From assembly GCF_000312385.1 (NCBI RefSeq), contig NZ_HE997626.1, forward strand, positions 2,219,862 through 2,283,861: a DNA stretch of 64,000 bases. The letters run 5' to 3'. Both the position numbers and the translations under genes were made by a program. The notes under the pieces are model-generated. The model ran no database searches. It was not told the DNA's origin and saw only the letters and a program-made list of their open reading frames with translations. Positions within the stretch are counted from its first letter, which is position 1, and each line of letters opens with the position of its first letter. The DNA comes from Tsukamurella sp. 1534 (GTDB lineage Bacteria > Actinomycetota > Actinomycetes > Mycobacteriales > Mycobacteriaceae). This document shows, piece by piece, positions 25,674 to 34,979 of this stretch.

Positions 25674-27797
25674 ATGTCTGAGAACGCCGTCTTCCCCCGA
25701 GTGCAGGTGGAACAGGCCCGGAGCTGCGCGTGGGCGACCACAGTCGAGCGCGCCCGTGAGATGGTGCCGGTGAACCCGGCCGACGCGAGCCTGGCCGACG
25801 CGGTGGCCGCGCTGCGCCGCCGCGGCATGACCGTGACCGACGCCGTGCACGCCGAGATCACCGAGGACGCCCTGCGCGCCGCCGACGTCTACGTGATCCC
25901 GCATCTGGCCCGCCGCGGGGTGGAGCGGGTCACGGGCGATCTGCCGCCCGTGTACACGGATGCGGAGCTCGACGCCGTGGAGGCGTACGTCCGCGGCGGA
26001 GGCGGGCTCGTGGTGCTCGCCGAGTGCGATACCGCCACCTCGGGCAACAACCTCGGCGAACTGCTGGCGCGGTTCGGCGTGGCCGTGGAATCCACCGTCG
26101 TACAGGAGGCCCCGGGCGAGCGCCGCCTGCGCGAGAACGCCACGTGGGTGCGATCGGTGATCGCGCCGGAGCTGGGCGGGCAGGGGCTCGCCGCCGCGGT
26201 CGACGAGGCGTGCTTCTACCGCACGGGCGTCCTCGACCTCTCCGCCGCGCCCGGGGCGACGGTGCTCGCGCGCACCTCCGGCACGGCCGAGCCCGCCGAT
26301 CGTCCGCTGGCCGCCGCGGTGCGGGCCGGCCTCGGGCGGGTCGTGGTCTTCGCCGACTCCGACCTGTTCGGCGACGATTCGATCGCCGACCTGGACCAGC
26401 GCACGCTCTGGACGAACGCGGTCACCTGGGCCGCCGGCGCGCACGCCGACGGTGCGCGCGTGACGGATTCGGTCGTCGCCCGCAGCGGGGAGTGGGGCGC
26501 GCTCAAGGCCGCCGTCGCCGAGCTGCGGGAGCTGCAGGCCGACGACGGTGCCGTCCCCGACGCCGGAGCGCACGCCCGCGCGGGCGAGCTGGTGGATCGG
26601 ATCGTGGCCGCGATCGAGGCCCTCGCGCCGCTGTTCGCGCACGACGCTGAGTACCTCGCGGCCCTCCCGCGCGACTTCCGCCGGTGGACCGAGGGCGGTT
26701 TCGGGCGGCCCGATTTCGACGAGTCGCTCGCCGCCTTCCGCCCCGACCTGGACCGCGTGGACGGCGCGGAGCATCTCGTGGTGTTCCCCATGTACACCCA
26801 GAACGGCAACGCCGGCAAGGTCTTCGAGGCCGTGCTGCTGCGCGTCGTGTGGCCGGACTGGCTGGCCGAGGTCGAGAACCGCTACGACAACGGCAAGTTC
26901 CTGTCCGTGGCGTTCGAGGACTTCACCGAGGGCTACGACACCAACTCCGCGGTCCTCTTCCCGGAGACGGTCACGGTGTCGCGCACGCCGGAGTTCCACT
27001 GGGGCGCCATCTTCTGCGACCGGGAGGCCGCACGGTTCCGCCGGGTGACCGGCGCCGCCTGCGAGGTGCTCTCGCTGCAGCTCCCGCCCGACGGTGAGCG
27101 GCTGGTCGCCTCGCAGGCGTTGGCGCAGTCCACGTTCGCGATGTGGGACCTCATCCACGACCGCACGCACAGCCGCGGCGACCTGCCCTTCGATCCGTTC
27201 ATGATCAAGCAGCGGATGCCCTACTGGCTGTATGCGCTCGAGGAGCTGCGCTGCGATCTCACCACCTTCCGCGAGGCGTACGGCCTGCAGCAGGAGGGAC
27301 ACCCCTACGGGCTGCCGGTGCAGCTGGCCATCCTGTGCGACCGGCTGTTCCGGTTCCCCATCACCGGCGACCGGTCCCGCAACTACGACGGCCTCGGCGG
27401 GCAGTTGCTGTTCGCCTACCTGCACCGGCACGGCGCGCTGCGCTGGCGCGACAACCGCCTCTCCTTCGACTGGAAGGAGCTGCCGCAGCAGGTGATCCGG
27501 CTGGGCGAGGAGATCGAGGAGCTCTATCGCACCGGCATCGACCGGTCCAAGGTGGGGCAGTGGCTGGCCAGTTACGCGTTCGTCTCCTCCTATGTGGCGC
27601 CCGGCCCGGGCTCGGTGTGGGCCAAGGGCGAGGCCGCGCTCCCGCTCGACGGTGAGCCGCGCGGGCTCGTGGACCTGGTGCTTCCGGACGAGTTCCCGCT
27701 CAACGTGTTCTACGAGGCGTTGCGCCGTAAGATGCGCACCGTGATCGAGTCGACCCGGGGAATCACCGCCGACGCGCCCGCCGAGGTGGGAGCGTGA
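25674..27797 (+). CDS. DUF6421 family protein
   Basis: A 707-residue soluble protein I assign to DUF6421 from memory. Residues about 30-255 resemble a glutamine-amidotransferase-like fold without a clear catalytic Cys (ADVYVIPHLARRGVERV, VEAYVRGGGGLVVLAECD, AAVRAGLGRVVVFADSDLFGD). The remainder holds conserved-looking polar motifs: HLVVFPMYTQNGN, ENRYDNGKFLSVAFEDFTEGYDTN, IHDRTHSRGDLPFDPFMIKQRMP and RLFRFPITGDRSRNYDGLGGQLLF. The HDRTHSRGD segment could be a metal or active site. The function is unknown. GTGA overlap couples it to an SDR gene and then an aldolase gene. AGGA lies 6-7 bases before the ATG. Confidence 0.75.
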   Translation: MSENAVFPRVQVEQARSCAWATTVERAREMVPVNPADASLADAVAALRRRGMTVTDAVHAEITEDALRAADVYVIPHLARRGVERVTGDLPPVYTDAELDAVEAYVRGGGGLVVLAECDTATSGNNLGELLARFGVAVESTVVQEAPGERRLRENATWVRSVIAPELGGQGLAAAVDEACFYRTGVLDLSAAPGATVLARTSGTAEPADRPLAAAVRAGLGRVVVFADSDLFGDDSIADLDQRTLWTNAVTWAAGAHADGARVTDSVVARSGEWGALKAAVAELRELQADDGAVPDAGAHARAGELVDRIVAAIEALAPLFAHDAEYLAALPRDFRRWTEGGFGRPDFDESLAAFRPDLDRVDGAEHLVVFPMYTQNGNAGKVFEAVLLRVVWPDWLAEVENRYDNGKFLSVAFEDFTEGYDTNSAVLFPETVTVSRTPEFHWGAIFCDREAARFRRVTGAACEVLSLQLPPDGERLVASQALAQSTFAMWDLIHDRTHSRGDLPFDPFMIKQRMPYWLYALEELRCDLTTFREAYGLQQEGHPYGLPVQLAILCDRLFRFPITGDRSRNYDGLGGQLLFAYLHRHGALRWRDNRLSFDWKELPQQVIRLGEEIEELYRTGIDRSKVGQWLASYAFVSSYVAPGPGSVWAKGEAALPLDGEPRGLVDLVLPDEFPLNVFYEALRRKMRTVIESTRGITADAPAEVGA

Positions 27798-28516
27798 GCG
27801 CGCTCGCGGCCGTCGCCGGCCGCACCGTCGTCGTCACGGGGGCGAACGGCGCCCTGGGTCAGGAGGTGGTGCGCAGGCTCGTCGCCGACGGTGCGCGCGT
27901 GGCCGCCGTCTCCCGGGGCGATCTGGCGCAGGAGATCTCGTCGCTGCCCGGCGTCACGGGGTATCGCGCGGACCTCGCCGACCGCGCCGCCACGGCGGAG
28001 GCCGCCCGCCGCATCGTCGCCGATCACGGCGGCGTGGACGGGCTGGCGCACCTGGTGGGCGGATGGCGCGGCGGCGTCGCGATCGACGAGGCCGACCCCG
28101 CCGACTGGGAGTTCCTGGAGTCCGGGCTGATCCGCAGCCTGCAGAACGTGACGCAGGCGCTGTACCCGGCGCTCGTCGCGAGCGACGCCGCGCGGGTCAC
28201 CGTGATCTCCTCGGTGTCCGTCGCGAAGCCCACCGCGAAGAACGCGATGTACGCCTCGGCGAAGGCGGCGGCGGAGGCCTGGACCCTGGCCCTCGCGGAC
28301 GCCTTCGACGGCACCGCCGCGGCCGCCACCGTGCTGCGCGTCATGGCGCTGCTGACGCCGCGGATGAAGGCCGACGCGCCGGAGCGGAAGTTCCCGCGGT
28401 ACACGCCGATCGTGGACGTCGCGGACCGGATCGCCGGCCTGTGGGACGTGCCCGCCGAGGAGGCGAACGGCGCCGTCGTGTCCCTGGTCCCCACGCCCGA
28501 GGGGAGCGGTTCCTGA
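27794..28516 (+). CDS. short-chain dehydrogenase/reductase
   Basis: A 240-residue SDR. The dinucleotide motif VVVTGANGALGQEVVRRLVADG (TGxxGxLG) is near residues 12-33. The catalytic residues appear as the Ser of VISSVSV and the pair Tyr-x3-Lys in AMYASAKAAAEAW. The GTG start overlaps the stop of the DUF6421 gene by 4 bases, and its stop shares one base with the next ATG (TGATG). The three genes are therefore one coupled operon. The substrate is unknown; co-operon members suggest a hydroxy-amino-acid or related pathway. Confidence 0.87.
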   Translation: MSALAAVAGRTVVVTGANGALGQEVVRRLVADGARVAAVSRGDLAQEISSLPGVTGYRADLADRAATAEAARRIVADHGGVDGLAHLVGGWRGGVAIDEADPADWEFLESGLIRSLQNVTQALYPALVASDAARVTVISSVSVAKPTAKNAMYASAKAAAEAWTLALADAFDGTAAAATVLRVMALLTPRMKADAPERKFPRYTPIVDVADRIAGLWDVPAEEANGAVVSLVPTPEGSGS

Positions 28517-29565
28517 TGGCGCGGCTGCACGATCCGGAGCACCGCGGGTTCGCGAGCGACAACTACGCCGGCGTGCTCCCCGAGGTGCTCGAGGCGGTGG
28601 CCGAGGCCAACCTGGGGCATCAGGGCGCGTACGGCGCGGACGCCTACACGGCCGCGCTCGCGGAGCGGGTCCGGGAGTTGTTCGGCGAAGCGGCGCAGGC
28701 GTATCCGGTGTTCAACGGCACCGGCGCCAATGTCGTGGCGCTGTCCGCGGTGAGCGACCGCTTCTCCGCCGTGGTGTGCGCGGACACCGGGCACATCCAC
28801 GTGGACGAGGGCGGTGCCCCGGAGAAGGTGGCCGGCCTCAAGCTGTTCGTCGTCCCCACCGCGGGCGGCAAGCTGACCCCCGAGGCGATCGCGGCGGCCG
28901 TGCCGGACCGCGCGGGCGACGAGCACTGGGCCCAGCCGCGGGTGCTGTCCGTGGCGCAGTCCACCGAGCTGGGCACCGTCTACACCCCGGACGAGCTGCG
29001 CGCCCTCGCGGAGTACGCGCACGAGCGGGACTGGTTGCTGCACATCGACGGTTCGCGCCTGGCCAACGCCGCGGCGAGCCTCGGCACGAGCCTGCGCGCG
29101 ATCACCACCGACGTGGGTGCCGACGTGGTCAGCGTCGGCGGCACCAAGAGCGGGCTGCTGGGCGCCGAGCTGGTCCTGGTGCTGAACCCCGGCGCAGCGC
29201 GCGGAACGGCGTACGTGCGGAAGCTGTCCATGCAGCTGGCCTCCAAGCAGCGCTTCCTCGCCGCGCAGTTCCTCGCCCTGTTCGAGGGCGATCGCTACCT
29301 GCGGGTCGCGGGGCACGCGAACGCGATGGCCCGGCTGCTGGCCGAGCTGGTGGGCGCGATCGACGGCGTCACGATCACGCAGTCGGTGCAGTCCAACGCG
29401 GTCTTCGCCGAGCTTCCGCGCGCGGCCTCCGAGCGGCTCATGGACCGGGTCCCGTTCTACTTCTGGGACGAGATCCGCGGCGAGGTGCGCTGGATGTGCG
29501 CCTGGGACACCACCGAGGCCGACGTCCGCTCCTTCGCCGACCTGGTCCGCGCCGAGCTCGCCTGA
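28516..29565 (+). CDS. threonine aldolase-like PLP enzyme (beta-eliminating lyase family)
   Basis: A 349-residue fold-type I PLP enzyme. The N terminus FASDNYAGVLPEVLEAVAEAN, the cofactor region (VFNGTGANVVAL, then HIHVDEGGAPEKV), LHIDGSRLANAA and the Schiff-base lysine in VGGTKSGLLGAELV match low-specificity L-threonine aldolases. These cleave L-threonine or L-allo-threonine to glycine and acetaldehyde. It is the third gene of the DUF6421-SDR-aldolase operon, coupled by a one-base overlap. The true substrate may differ in this operon. Confidence 0.87.
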   Translation: MARLHDPEHRGFASDNYAGVLPEVLEAVAEANLGHQGAYGADAYTAALAERVRELFGEAAQAYPVFNGTGANVVALSAVSDRFSAVVCADTGHIHVDEGGAPEKVAGLKLFVVPTAGGKLTPEAIAAAVPDRAGDEHWAQPRVLSVAQSTELGTVYTPDELRALAEYAHERDWLLHIDGSRLANAAASLGTSLRAITTDVGADVVSVGGTKSGLLGAELVLVLNPGAARGTAYVRKLSMQLASKQRFLAAQFLALFEGDRYLRVAGHANAMARLLAELVGAIDGVTITQSVQSNAVFAELPRAASERLMDRVPFYFWDEIRGEVRWMCAWDTTEADVRSFADLVRAELA

Positions 29566-29680
29566 GCAAACCGTCGTGACCTGGTGTTTTCCGGGTGCGC
29601 GTCTCACGCCCGCTGCGCGGGAACCCTCCTCGCCTCGACGCTTGACGATGTTCGGGCGGCGGGCCTACTCTTGATGGAGA

Positions 29681-29696
29681 TCGAACAGAAGTTCTA
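29681..29696. promoter_or_regulatory. LexA-binding SOS box upstream of imuA'
   Basis: TCGAAC-AGAA-GTTCTA matches the mycobacterial SOS box TCGAAC-N4-GTTCGA at 11 of 12 fixed positions. It lies 75 bases upstream of imuA', a known LexA-controlled gene in mycobacteria. Confidence 0.85.
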
Positions 29697-29770
29697 GTCA
29701 CGTCTTCCCCGTGGCTCTGCTTCCGCTCCTGATCAGATGCGGTCCAGAACGTAGGGGAGGGGTGTGACAG

Positions 29771-30481
29771 GTGTCCGTCGTACGAGCGAGCGCGGTGGCC
29801 GGGAACCGCGAGGAGAAGCTGGCGGAGCTGCGCAAGCGGCTCGCGGCGCTGCCGGACAGGCACCGCCCTGCCCGGTCCCCGTCGGCCCCCGTCGAACAGC
29901 CTGTGGAGGGCCTGGACCAGGGGGTCCTCCCCGTGCATCCGGAGCTCGCCCGGCTGCTCCCGGGCGGCGGCCTGCCCCGGGGCAGCGTCGCGGAGATCTC
30001 GGGCGCGGCGTCCCTGGCGGTCTCCCTGGTGGCCACCGCCTCCCGCTCCGGCGCGCGGGTGGCGTTGTGCGGGCTCACCGGCTTCGGGATGGCGGCCGCA
30101 CTCGAACAGGGGGCCGATCCGGAGCGCATCGCCCTCATCGAGGGGCCGCTGGCCGACCCGGTGTCCGTCGCCTCCGTCCTGCTCGACGGTGCCGACGTGG
30201 TGCTGTGCGGCCTCGGCGGGCTCGCGGTCCCGCCCAGCCGCGGCCGGGCCGTCGCCGCCCGCGCCCGCTCGAAGGGCGGCGTGCTGCTGGTGACGGGCGG
30301 CCGCTGGGAGGGCGCTTCGCTGCACCTCGGCGCCCGGGTGCAGGGCTACGCGGGCCTCGGCGCGCGCCCCGGCCGCGGCCGCGTCCGCGGGATCGACCTG
30401 CTGTTCTCCGCCCGGGGCCGGGGCTGTCTCAACCCCTACCGCGGCGTCGTGGAGGAACCCCGCGCGGCGGTGGCGCGGTGA
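29771..30481 (+). CDS. imuA': mutasome accessory protein ImuA'
   Basis: A 236-residue RecA-like protein lacking a proper Walker A motif. The corresponding segment reads PRGSVAEISGAASLAVSLVA. It acts with ImuB and DnaE2 in damage-induced mutagenesis. The N-terminal NREEKLAELRKRLAALPDRH helix and the C-terminal IDLLFSARGRGCLNPYRG are in the positions expected for the family. The GTG at 29771 follows the SOS box at 29681. Its stop overlaps the imuB start (GTGA), so the two are coupled. It corresponds to Rv3395c. Confidence 0.9.
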   Translation: MSVVRASAVAGNREEKLAELRKRLAALPDRHRPARSPSAPVEQPVEGLDQGVLPVHPELARLLPGGGLPRGSVAEISGAASLAVSLVATASRSGARVALCGLTGFGMAAALEQGADPERIALIEGPLADPVSVASVLLDGADVVLCGLGGLAVPPSRGRAVAARARSKGGVLLVTGGRWEGASLHLGARVQGYAGLGARPGRGRVRGIDLLFSARGRGCLNPYRGVVEEPRAAVAR

Positions 30482-32085
30482 GCGGCGGTCCGGCGAACAG
30501 CGCAGCGCCGCAGCGCATCCTGGCGCTGTGGTGCCCGGACTGGCCGGCGGCCGCGGCGGCGGCCGATGCGGACCTGCCGCCCGATCACCCGGTCGCGGTG
30601 CTGCACGGGAACCGCGTGGTGGCCTGCAACGCGCCGGCCCGGGCCGACGGGGTGCGTCGCGGCATGAAGCGCCGAGAATCGCAGGCGCGGTGCCCGGATC
30701 TGCAGGTGGCGGGCACGGATCCGGGGCGCGACGCGCGGATCTTCGAACCGGTGGCGGGCGCCGTCGCCGCGCTGATCCCGCTGATCGAGGTCCTGCGCCC
30801 GGGCCTGGTGGTGATCCCCGCGCGCGGTGCCGCGCGGTTCTTCGGCGGGGAGGGCGCCGCGGCCGAGAAGCTGGTGGACGCCGCGTCGTCGGTGGGCGCG
30901 GAATCGCTCGTGGGCATCGCGGACGAGGTGTTCACCGCGGCCCTCGCGGCCCGCCGCGGCGTGATCGTGCCGCCCGGCGGCTCGGCGGCGTTCCTGGCGC
31001 CGCTGCCGATCGCCGAGCTGGGGGCCGAACAGGCCCTCGTCGGCGACGACCGCACGGACCTGATCGACCTGCTGCGGCGGCTGGGGCTGCGCACCGTCGG
31101 GGCCTTCGCCGGGCTCACCTCCGCGGACGTGGCCACCCGGTTCGGGGTCGACGCGATCGCCGCGCACCGTCAGGCCCGCGCGGTGGCGGACAGGCCGCCC
31201 TCCACCGCGGCCCTGCCGCCCGGTCTCGACGTCGAACTCCGGCCGGACCCACCGATCGACCGGGTGGACGCCGCGGCGTTCGCCGGCCGGTCCCTCGCCG
31301 TGGACCTGCACGAGAGGTTGTCCGCGGCGGGCGTGGCCTGCCTGCGGCTGGAGGTCTCCGCGGTCGCCGAGAACGGCGAGCGGCACACCCGGATCTGGCG
31401 GTGCGCGGAGCCGCTCACCCCGGAGGGCACGGCGGACCGGGTGCGCTGGCAGATCGACGGCTGGCTCACCGGCAGCCGCGGGAGGACGGGCGGCCCCGGC
31501 GCCCCGATCGTGCTGCTGCGGCTGGAGCCGGTCGAGGTGGTGGACGCGGGGGCGCTGCAGGCCGGCATGTGGGGCGACGAGGGCGACGGTGCCGCCCGCT
31601 TCCGGCGGGCGCTGGTGCGGGTGCAGGGCCTGCTGGGCGGCGAGGCCGTCCGGGTGGCCGTGCGCAGCGGCGGCCGCGGACCGGCGGAGCGGGTCACCTG
31701 GGTGCCGCTGGGTGACGAGCCGGTCCCGGCCCGGGACACCGAGGCGCCCTGGCCGGGCCGGATGCCGGAGCCGTCCCCGTCGGTGCTGCTCACCGGCGCC
31801 GCGGTCGCGGTGACGGACGCGGCGGGAGAGTCGGTGCGGGTCACCGAGCGGGGCGCCTTCACGAGCGAGCCCACGCACCTGGCGTGGGGATCGCGGGGCT
31901 GGGCGCTGAGCTGGTGGGCGGGGCCGTGGCTGGTCGACGAGCGGTGGTGGGAGCCCGGCGCGGCCGCCGCGGAGCCCCGGGCGCGGGCCCAGGTGCTGCT
32001 GGAAGCCGCCCCGGGGAAGGACGACGGGCGAGCGCTGCTGCTGCAGTACGCGGGCGGATGGGAGGTGGAGGGCGTGTACGAGTGA
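30478..32085 (+). CDS. imuB: ImuB, inactive Y-family polymerase-like mutasome hub
   Basis: A 535-residue Y-family-like protein. The catalytic acidic residues of DinB-type polymerases are missing: the first motif reads LALWCPDWPA and the second RPGLVVIPARG. This matches ImuB, which is not itself a polymerase. The sequence QAGMWG at residues 361-366 lies where mycobacterial ImuB carries its beta-clamp motif QLPLWG, so clamp binding is probably retained in a weaker form. The GTG start overlaps imuA'. Its stop directly abuts the stop of the convergent AmiC-like gene with no base between them. Confidence 0.9.
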   Translation: MSGGPANSAAPQRILALWCPDWPAAAAAADADLPPDHPVAVLHGNRVVACNAPARADGVRRGMKRRESQARCPDLQVAGTDPGRDARIFEPVAGAVAALIPLIEVLRPGLVVIPARGAARFFGGEGAAAEKLVDAASSVGAESLVGIADEVFTAALAARRGVIVPPGGSAAFLAPLPIAELGAEQALVGDDRTDLIDLLRRLGLRTVGAFAGLTSADVATRFGVDAIAAHRQARAVADRPPSTAALPPGLDVELRPDPPIDRVDAAAFAGRSLAVDLHERLSAAGVACLRLEVSAVAENGERHTRIWRCAEPLTPEGTADRVRWQIDGWLTGSRGRTGGPGAPIVLLRLEPVEVVDAGALQAGMWGDEGDGAARFRRALVRVQGLLGGEAVRVAVRSGGRGPAERVTWVPLGDEPVPARDTEAPWPGRMPEPSPSVLLTGAAVAVTDAAGESVRVTERGAFTSEPTHLAWGSRGWALSWWAGPWLVDERWWEPGAAAAEPRARAQVLLEAAPGKDDGRALLLQYAGGWEVEGVYE

Positions 32086-33156
32086 TCAGCCGGCGTCCGG
32101 GCCGCCCACGGCGGTCAGCACCTCGAACTCGTAATCAGCGGCGCGGGCCAGGTGCACCTGCTGGACCGCCGCGCCCGAGCGCAGCTCCACGTGGCCGCGC
32201 GGCCCGTCGTAGCCGAGCTCGCCGGATTCCAGGGCGGAGAGGATCGTGCGCGCCTCCAGGCTCTGTGCGGCGTTCGAGGCCGCCGCCAGCGCCAGGATGC
32301 CCTCGTAGCAGGATTCGGCGGCGTTGTTCAGCGCCGGCGCGTCGGGCCCGAAGGTATCGGCGTAGCTGCCGGTGAAGTCCATCGCGGCCGCGGTCGAGAG
32401 GCTGTTGAAGTACGCGGCGGCCACGAACAGGTCGTGGGTGCATTCCGCCCCCGACGCCATGAGCATGTTCTCCTCCATGAGCGGGGTGAATCGCACCAGC
32501 TTCTCCTGCAGCCCGGCGGCCGCGAACTGCCGGTTGAACAGCACCGCGTCGCGGCCCACCAGCAGCATCATCACGCCCTGCGCGGTGCTGCGCCGCAGCC
32601 GGTCGATCACGCCGCGGAAGTCGCGGCAGCCGTAGGAGACGAAGGCCTCGTCCACGATGTCCAGGCCCGTCGCCGCCGCGTAGGCCCGCACCGTGCGCGC
32701 GGTGCGGCGCGGCCAGATGTACTCCGATCCCACCACCGCCCAGCGCCGGATGCCCCGCTCGGCGCGCAGCCAGCGCATCCGGGGGGCCACCTGCAGCTCC
32801 GGCGTCTCGCCCGGGCACAGAACGGCCTCGCGCTCGGAGCCCTCGTGCAGCGAGGTGTAGACGTAGGGGACGCCGACCGCGGCGAGCGACGGGGCGATCC
32901 GCTGCCGCAGCGACGAGATGTGCCAGCCCACCACCGCGTGCACCCGCCCGGCGGACACCGCGCCCAGGGTGTCGGAGTGGAACCGTTCCGCGGAGACGCC
33001 GGCGTCGAGCACCTCGAGCTCCACGGGGCGGCCGAGGATCCCGTCCCGCGCGTTGAGCTGCATGACGGCGAGCTCGGCGACCTTCTCGCACGACGGGCCG
33101 AACAGCCCGGCGGGGCCGCGCAGGGGGATCGCGAGTCCGATCCGCAAGGGTTCCAT
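32086..33156 (-). CDS. AmiC-like amide/urea-binding periplasmic-fold protein, cytoplasmic
   Basis: A 356-residue type I periplasmic-binding-fold protein (LRIGLAIPLRGPAGLFGPSCEKVAELAVMQLNARDG). It has no signal peptide or lipobox, which points to a cytoplasmic ligand sensor like AmiC of amidase operons and not to an ABC-transporter subunit. The binding-fold elements VHAVVGWHISSLRQRIAP and RRWAVVGSEYIWPRRTA are clear. The ATG at 33156 is chosen over the GTG at 33165 because GAGGAG lies 8 nt before the ATG. It is divergent from MarR and the acetamidase gene, whose substrate it should sense. Confidence 0.82.
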   Translation of the reverse strand: MEPLRIGLAIPLRGPAGLFGPSCEKVAELAVMQLNARDGILGRPVELEVLDAGVSAERFHSDTLGAVSAGRVHAVVGWHISSLRQRIAPSLAAVGVPYVYTSLHEGSEREAVLCPGETPELQVAPRMRWLRAERGIRRWAVVGSEYIWPRRTARTVRAYAAATGLDIVDEAFVSYGCRDFRGVIDRLRRSTAQGVMMLLVGRDAVLFNRQFAAAGLQEKLVRFTPLMEENMLMASGAECTHDLFVAAAYFNSLSTAAAMDFTGSYADTFGPDAPALNNAAESCYEGILALAAASNAAQSLEARTILSALESGELGYDGPRGHVELRSGAAVQQVHLARAADYEFEVLTAVGGPDAG

Positions 33157-33283
33157 GCAGCTCACTCCTCGTCGAGAACGGCGTACTGGTCTTCCGTACT
33201 CGTTGGGTGATTTACCCGTGTGGAACTATCATGACACCCGAGGCCGGTGATCCGGTGGAGATCCGGAGGAATGGAGGCGGGCC

Positions 33284-33709
33284 ATGGCGGAGCAGGACGT
33301 GCGGACCGCGGACGTGGCGCTCGTCGTCCTCGCGCGGGCGGCCGCGGTGGAGCGCGCCGTGGCCCGGGCGCTACGGGGCACCGACTTCGGCGTCCCGCAC
33401 TGGACGGTGCTCGCGCATCTCGCCGCGGAGGGGGCCACGATGGCGGCCCTCGCCGAGCGGACCAATCTGCCTGCAGCGACGCTGACGCGCACCGTCGACA
33501 AGCTGGTCGACCGCACCCTGGTGCACCGGTCCCTCGACGGGCACGACCGGCGGCGCGTGGTGGTCCGCCTCACCGACCGCGGCGCCGCGACCCTGGACGA
33601 GCTCTCCGGTCTCGTCGACGCCGCGACCGCGGGCGCGTTGGAGGGGTTCGAGCCGTGGGAGACACAGGCCCTGCAGGGGCTTCTCGGCAGATTCGACGTT
33701 TCCACCTAG
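33284..33709 (+). CDS. MarR-family regulator of the amide cluster
   Basis: A 141-residue winged-helix regulator. The DNA-binding region is LPAATLTRTVDKLVDRTLVHR, and the wing is LDGHDRRRVVVRLTDRG. It is divergent from the AmiC-like sensor gene and 60 bases upstream of the acetamidase gene. A perfect ACTTCC-N4-GGAAGT palindrome starts 3 bases after its stop. In the M. smegmatis acetamidase cluster several regulators act together; this one is probably the local repressor. Confidence 0.85.
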   Translation: MAEQDVRTADVALVVLARAAAVERAVARALRGTDFGVPHWTVLAHLAAEGATMAALAERTNLPAATLTRTVDKLVDRTLVHRSLDGHDRRRVVVRLTDRGAATLDELSGLVDAATAGALEGFEPWETQALQGLLGRFDVST

Positions 33710-33711
33710 AA

Positions 33712-33727
33712 ACTTCCATTCGGAAGT
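33712..33727. promoter_or_regulatory. candidate MarR operator before the acetamidase gene
   Basis: ACTTCC-ATTC-GGAAGT is a perfect 6-bp inverted repeat, 42 bases before the acetamidase ATG. A half-site-like CTTCCG occurs near 33191 upstream of the AmiC-like gene. Confidence 0.5.
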
Positions 33728-33769
33728 AATCTGGCCCTCGTCACCATCCCCGACGAAGGGCTCACCGAC

Positions 33770-34966
33770 ATGTCCACCGATTTCACCGCCTCCGGCGTCT
33801 CTCGATTCCCCGATCGCGACCTGGGCGTCAAGCGCTTCTCCTGCGACGTGGGCAAGCCGCTCGCCGAGCAGAAGGAGCTGGGCCACAACCGCTGGCACCC
33901 GGACATCCCGCCGTTGTACGAGCTGGGCCCGGGGGAGGAGATCATCCTCGAGGCGCCGGGCTACGACGACTACCAGCTGCAGGACGTCGACGACGACGGC
34001 GACATCAAGACCTTCGACCTCACCCGCACCCACCCGCTCGCCGGCCCCGTGCGCATCGACGGGGCGAAGGCGGGTGACCTGCTCGTCGTCGACGTGCTCG
34101 ACATCCTGCCGCTCTCCGGGATCGGCTACTCCAACATCCTTCCGGGCATGGGCGGCCCGCTGGCGTCGTGGTTCCCGGAGGGCTTCAAGACGATCTGGGA
34201 CCTGCACGGGCTGTTCGCCACCAGCCGGCAGATACCGGGCGTGGAGATCCCCGCCATCAGCCACCCCGGGATCACCGGTGTCGCACCGTCGTACGAGCTG
34301 TTGGACCTGTGGAACCGCCGCGAGGACCCGCTCATCGTCGACGGGCTGGCCGCGCCCCGCGCCGACGCCACGGATCAGGCGGTGCTGCGCACCCTCGGCG
34401 GGGACGCGCTGGCCGACGCGAATCGCACTGCGGCGCGCACCATCCCGCCGCGCGAGAACGGCGGCAACATGGACATCAAGAACCTCTCCCGCGGCTGCCG
34501 GGTGTACTACCCGGTGTTCGTCGACGGTGCGCTGTTCTCCGCCGGCGACTACCACTTCGCCGAGGGCGACGGCGAGATCACCTGGAACGCCATCGAAATG
34601 GACGGCGCGGGCTGGTTCCGGTTCGACATCATCAAGGACGGCATGGCCCGGTACGGCGTGAAGACGCCGATGATCCGGCCGTCCGCGTGCGATCCGAACC
34701 TCGGTACCCGCTATCTCACGTTCATCGGCCTGTCCGCCAAGGGGACCGACCAGCGCTACCTGGACCTGACGTTCGCCGCCACCAACGCGGTGGAGCAGGC
34801 GATCGAGTACCTCGGGAAGTTCGGCTACAGCCCGGAGCAGGCGTACACGATCATCTCGGTGGCGCCGTGCGAGATGCACGTGGGCGGCGTGGTAGACATC
34901 CCGAACGCCGCTGTCACGCTGAAGATCCCGCTCGACATCTTCGACCAGGACATCCTGCCGCACTGA
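33770..34966 (+). CDS. acetamidase/formamidase (FmdA/AmdA family)
   Basis: A 398-residue amidase that releases ammonia from short aliphatic amides such as formamide or acetamide. Family features are GHNRWHPDIPP near residue 41, ENGGNMDIKNLSRGCRVYYPVFVDGALFSAGDYHFAEGDGE near 230-271, and a C-terminal YTIISVAPCEMHVGGVVDIPN. A GAAGGG sequence lies 9 bases before the ATG. An AmiS/UreI-type channel follows 13 bases after the stop, completing an uptake-hydrolysis unit under the MarR/AmiC-like regulators. Confidence 0.9.
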   Translation: MSTDFTASGVSRFPDRDLGVKRFSCDVGKPLAEQKELGHNRWHPDIPPLYELGPGEEIILEAPGYDDYQLQDVDDDGDIKTFDLTRTHPLAGPVRIDGAKAGDLLVVDVLDILPLSGIGYSNILPGMGGPLASWFPEGFKTIWDLHGLFATSRQIPGVEIPAISHPGITGVAPSYELLDLWNRREDPLIVDGLAAPRADATDQAVLRTLGGDALADANRTAARTIPPRENGGNMDIKNLSRGCRVYYPVFVDGALFSAGDYHFAEGDGEITWNAIEMDGAGWFRFDIIKDGMARYGVKTPMIRPSACDPNLGTRYLTFIGLSAKGTDQRYLDLTFAATNAVEQAIEYLGKFGYSPEQAYTIISVAPCEMHVGGVVDIPNAAVTLKIPLDIFDQDILPH

Positions 34967-34979
34967 CCGGGCGATCGAG

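Noticed and set aside
33181-33283. Second copy of the MarR operator upstream of the AmiC-like gene
   Set aside because: Only a half-site-like CTTCCG is present; no symmetric partner is found within a plausible distance.
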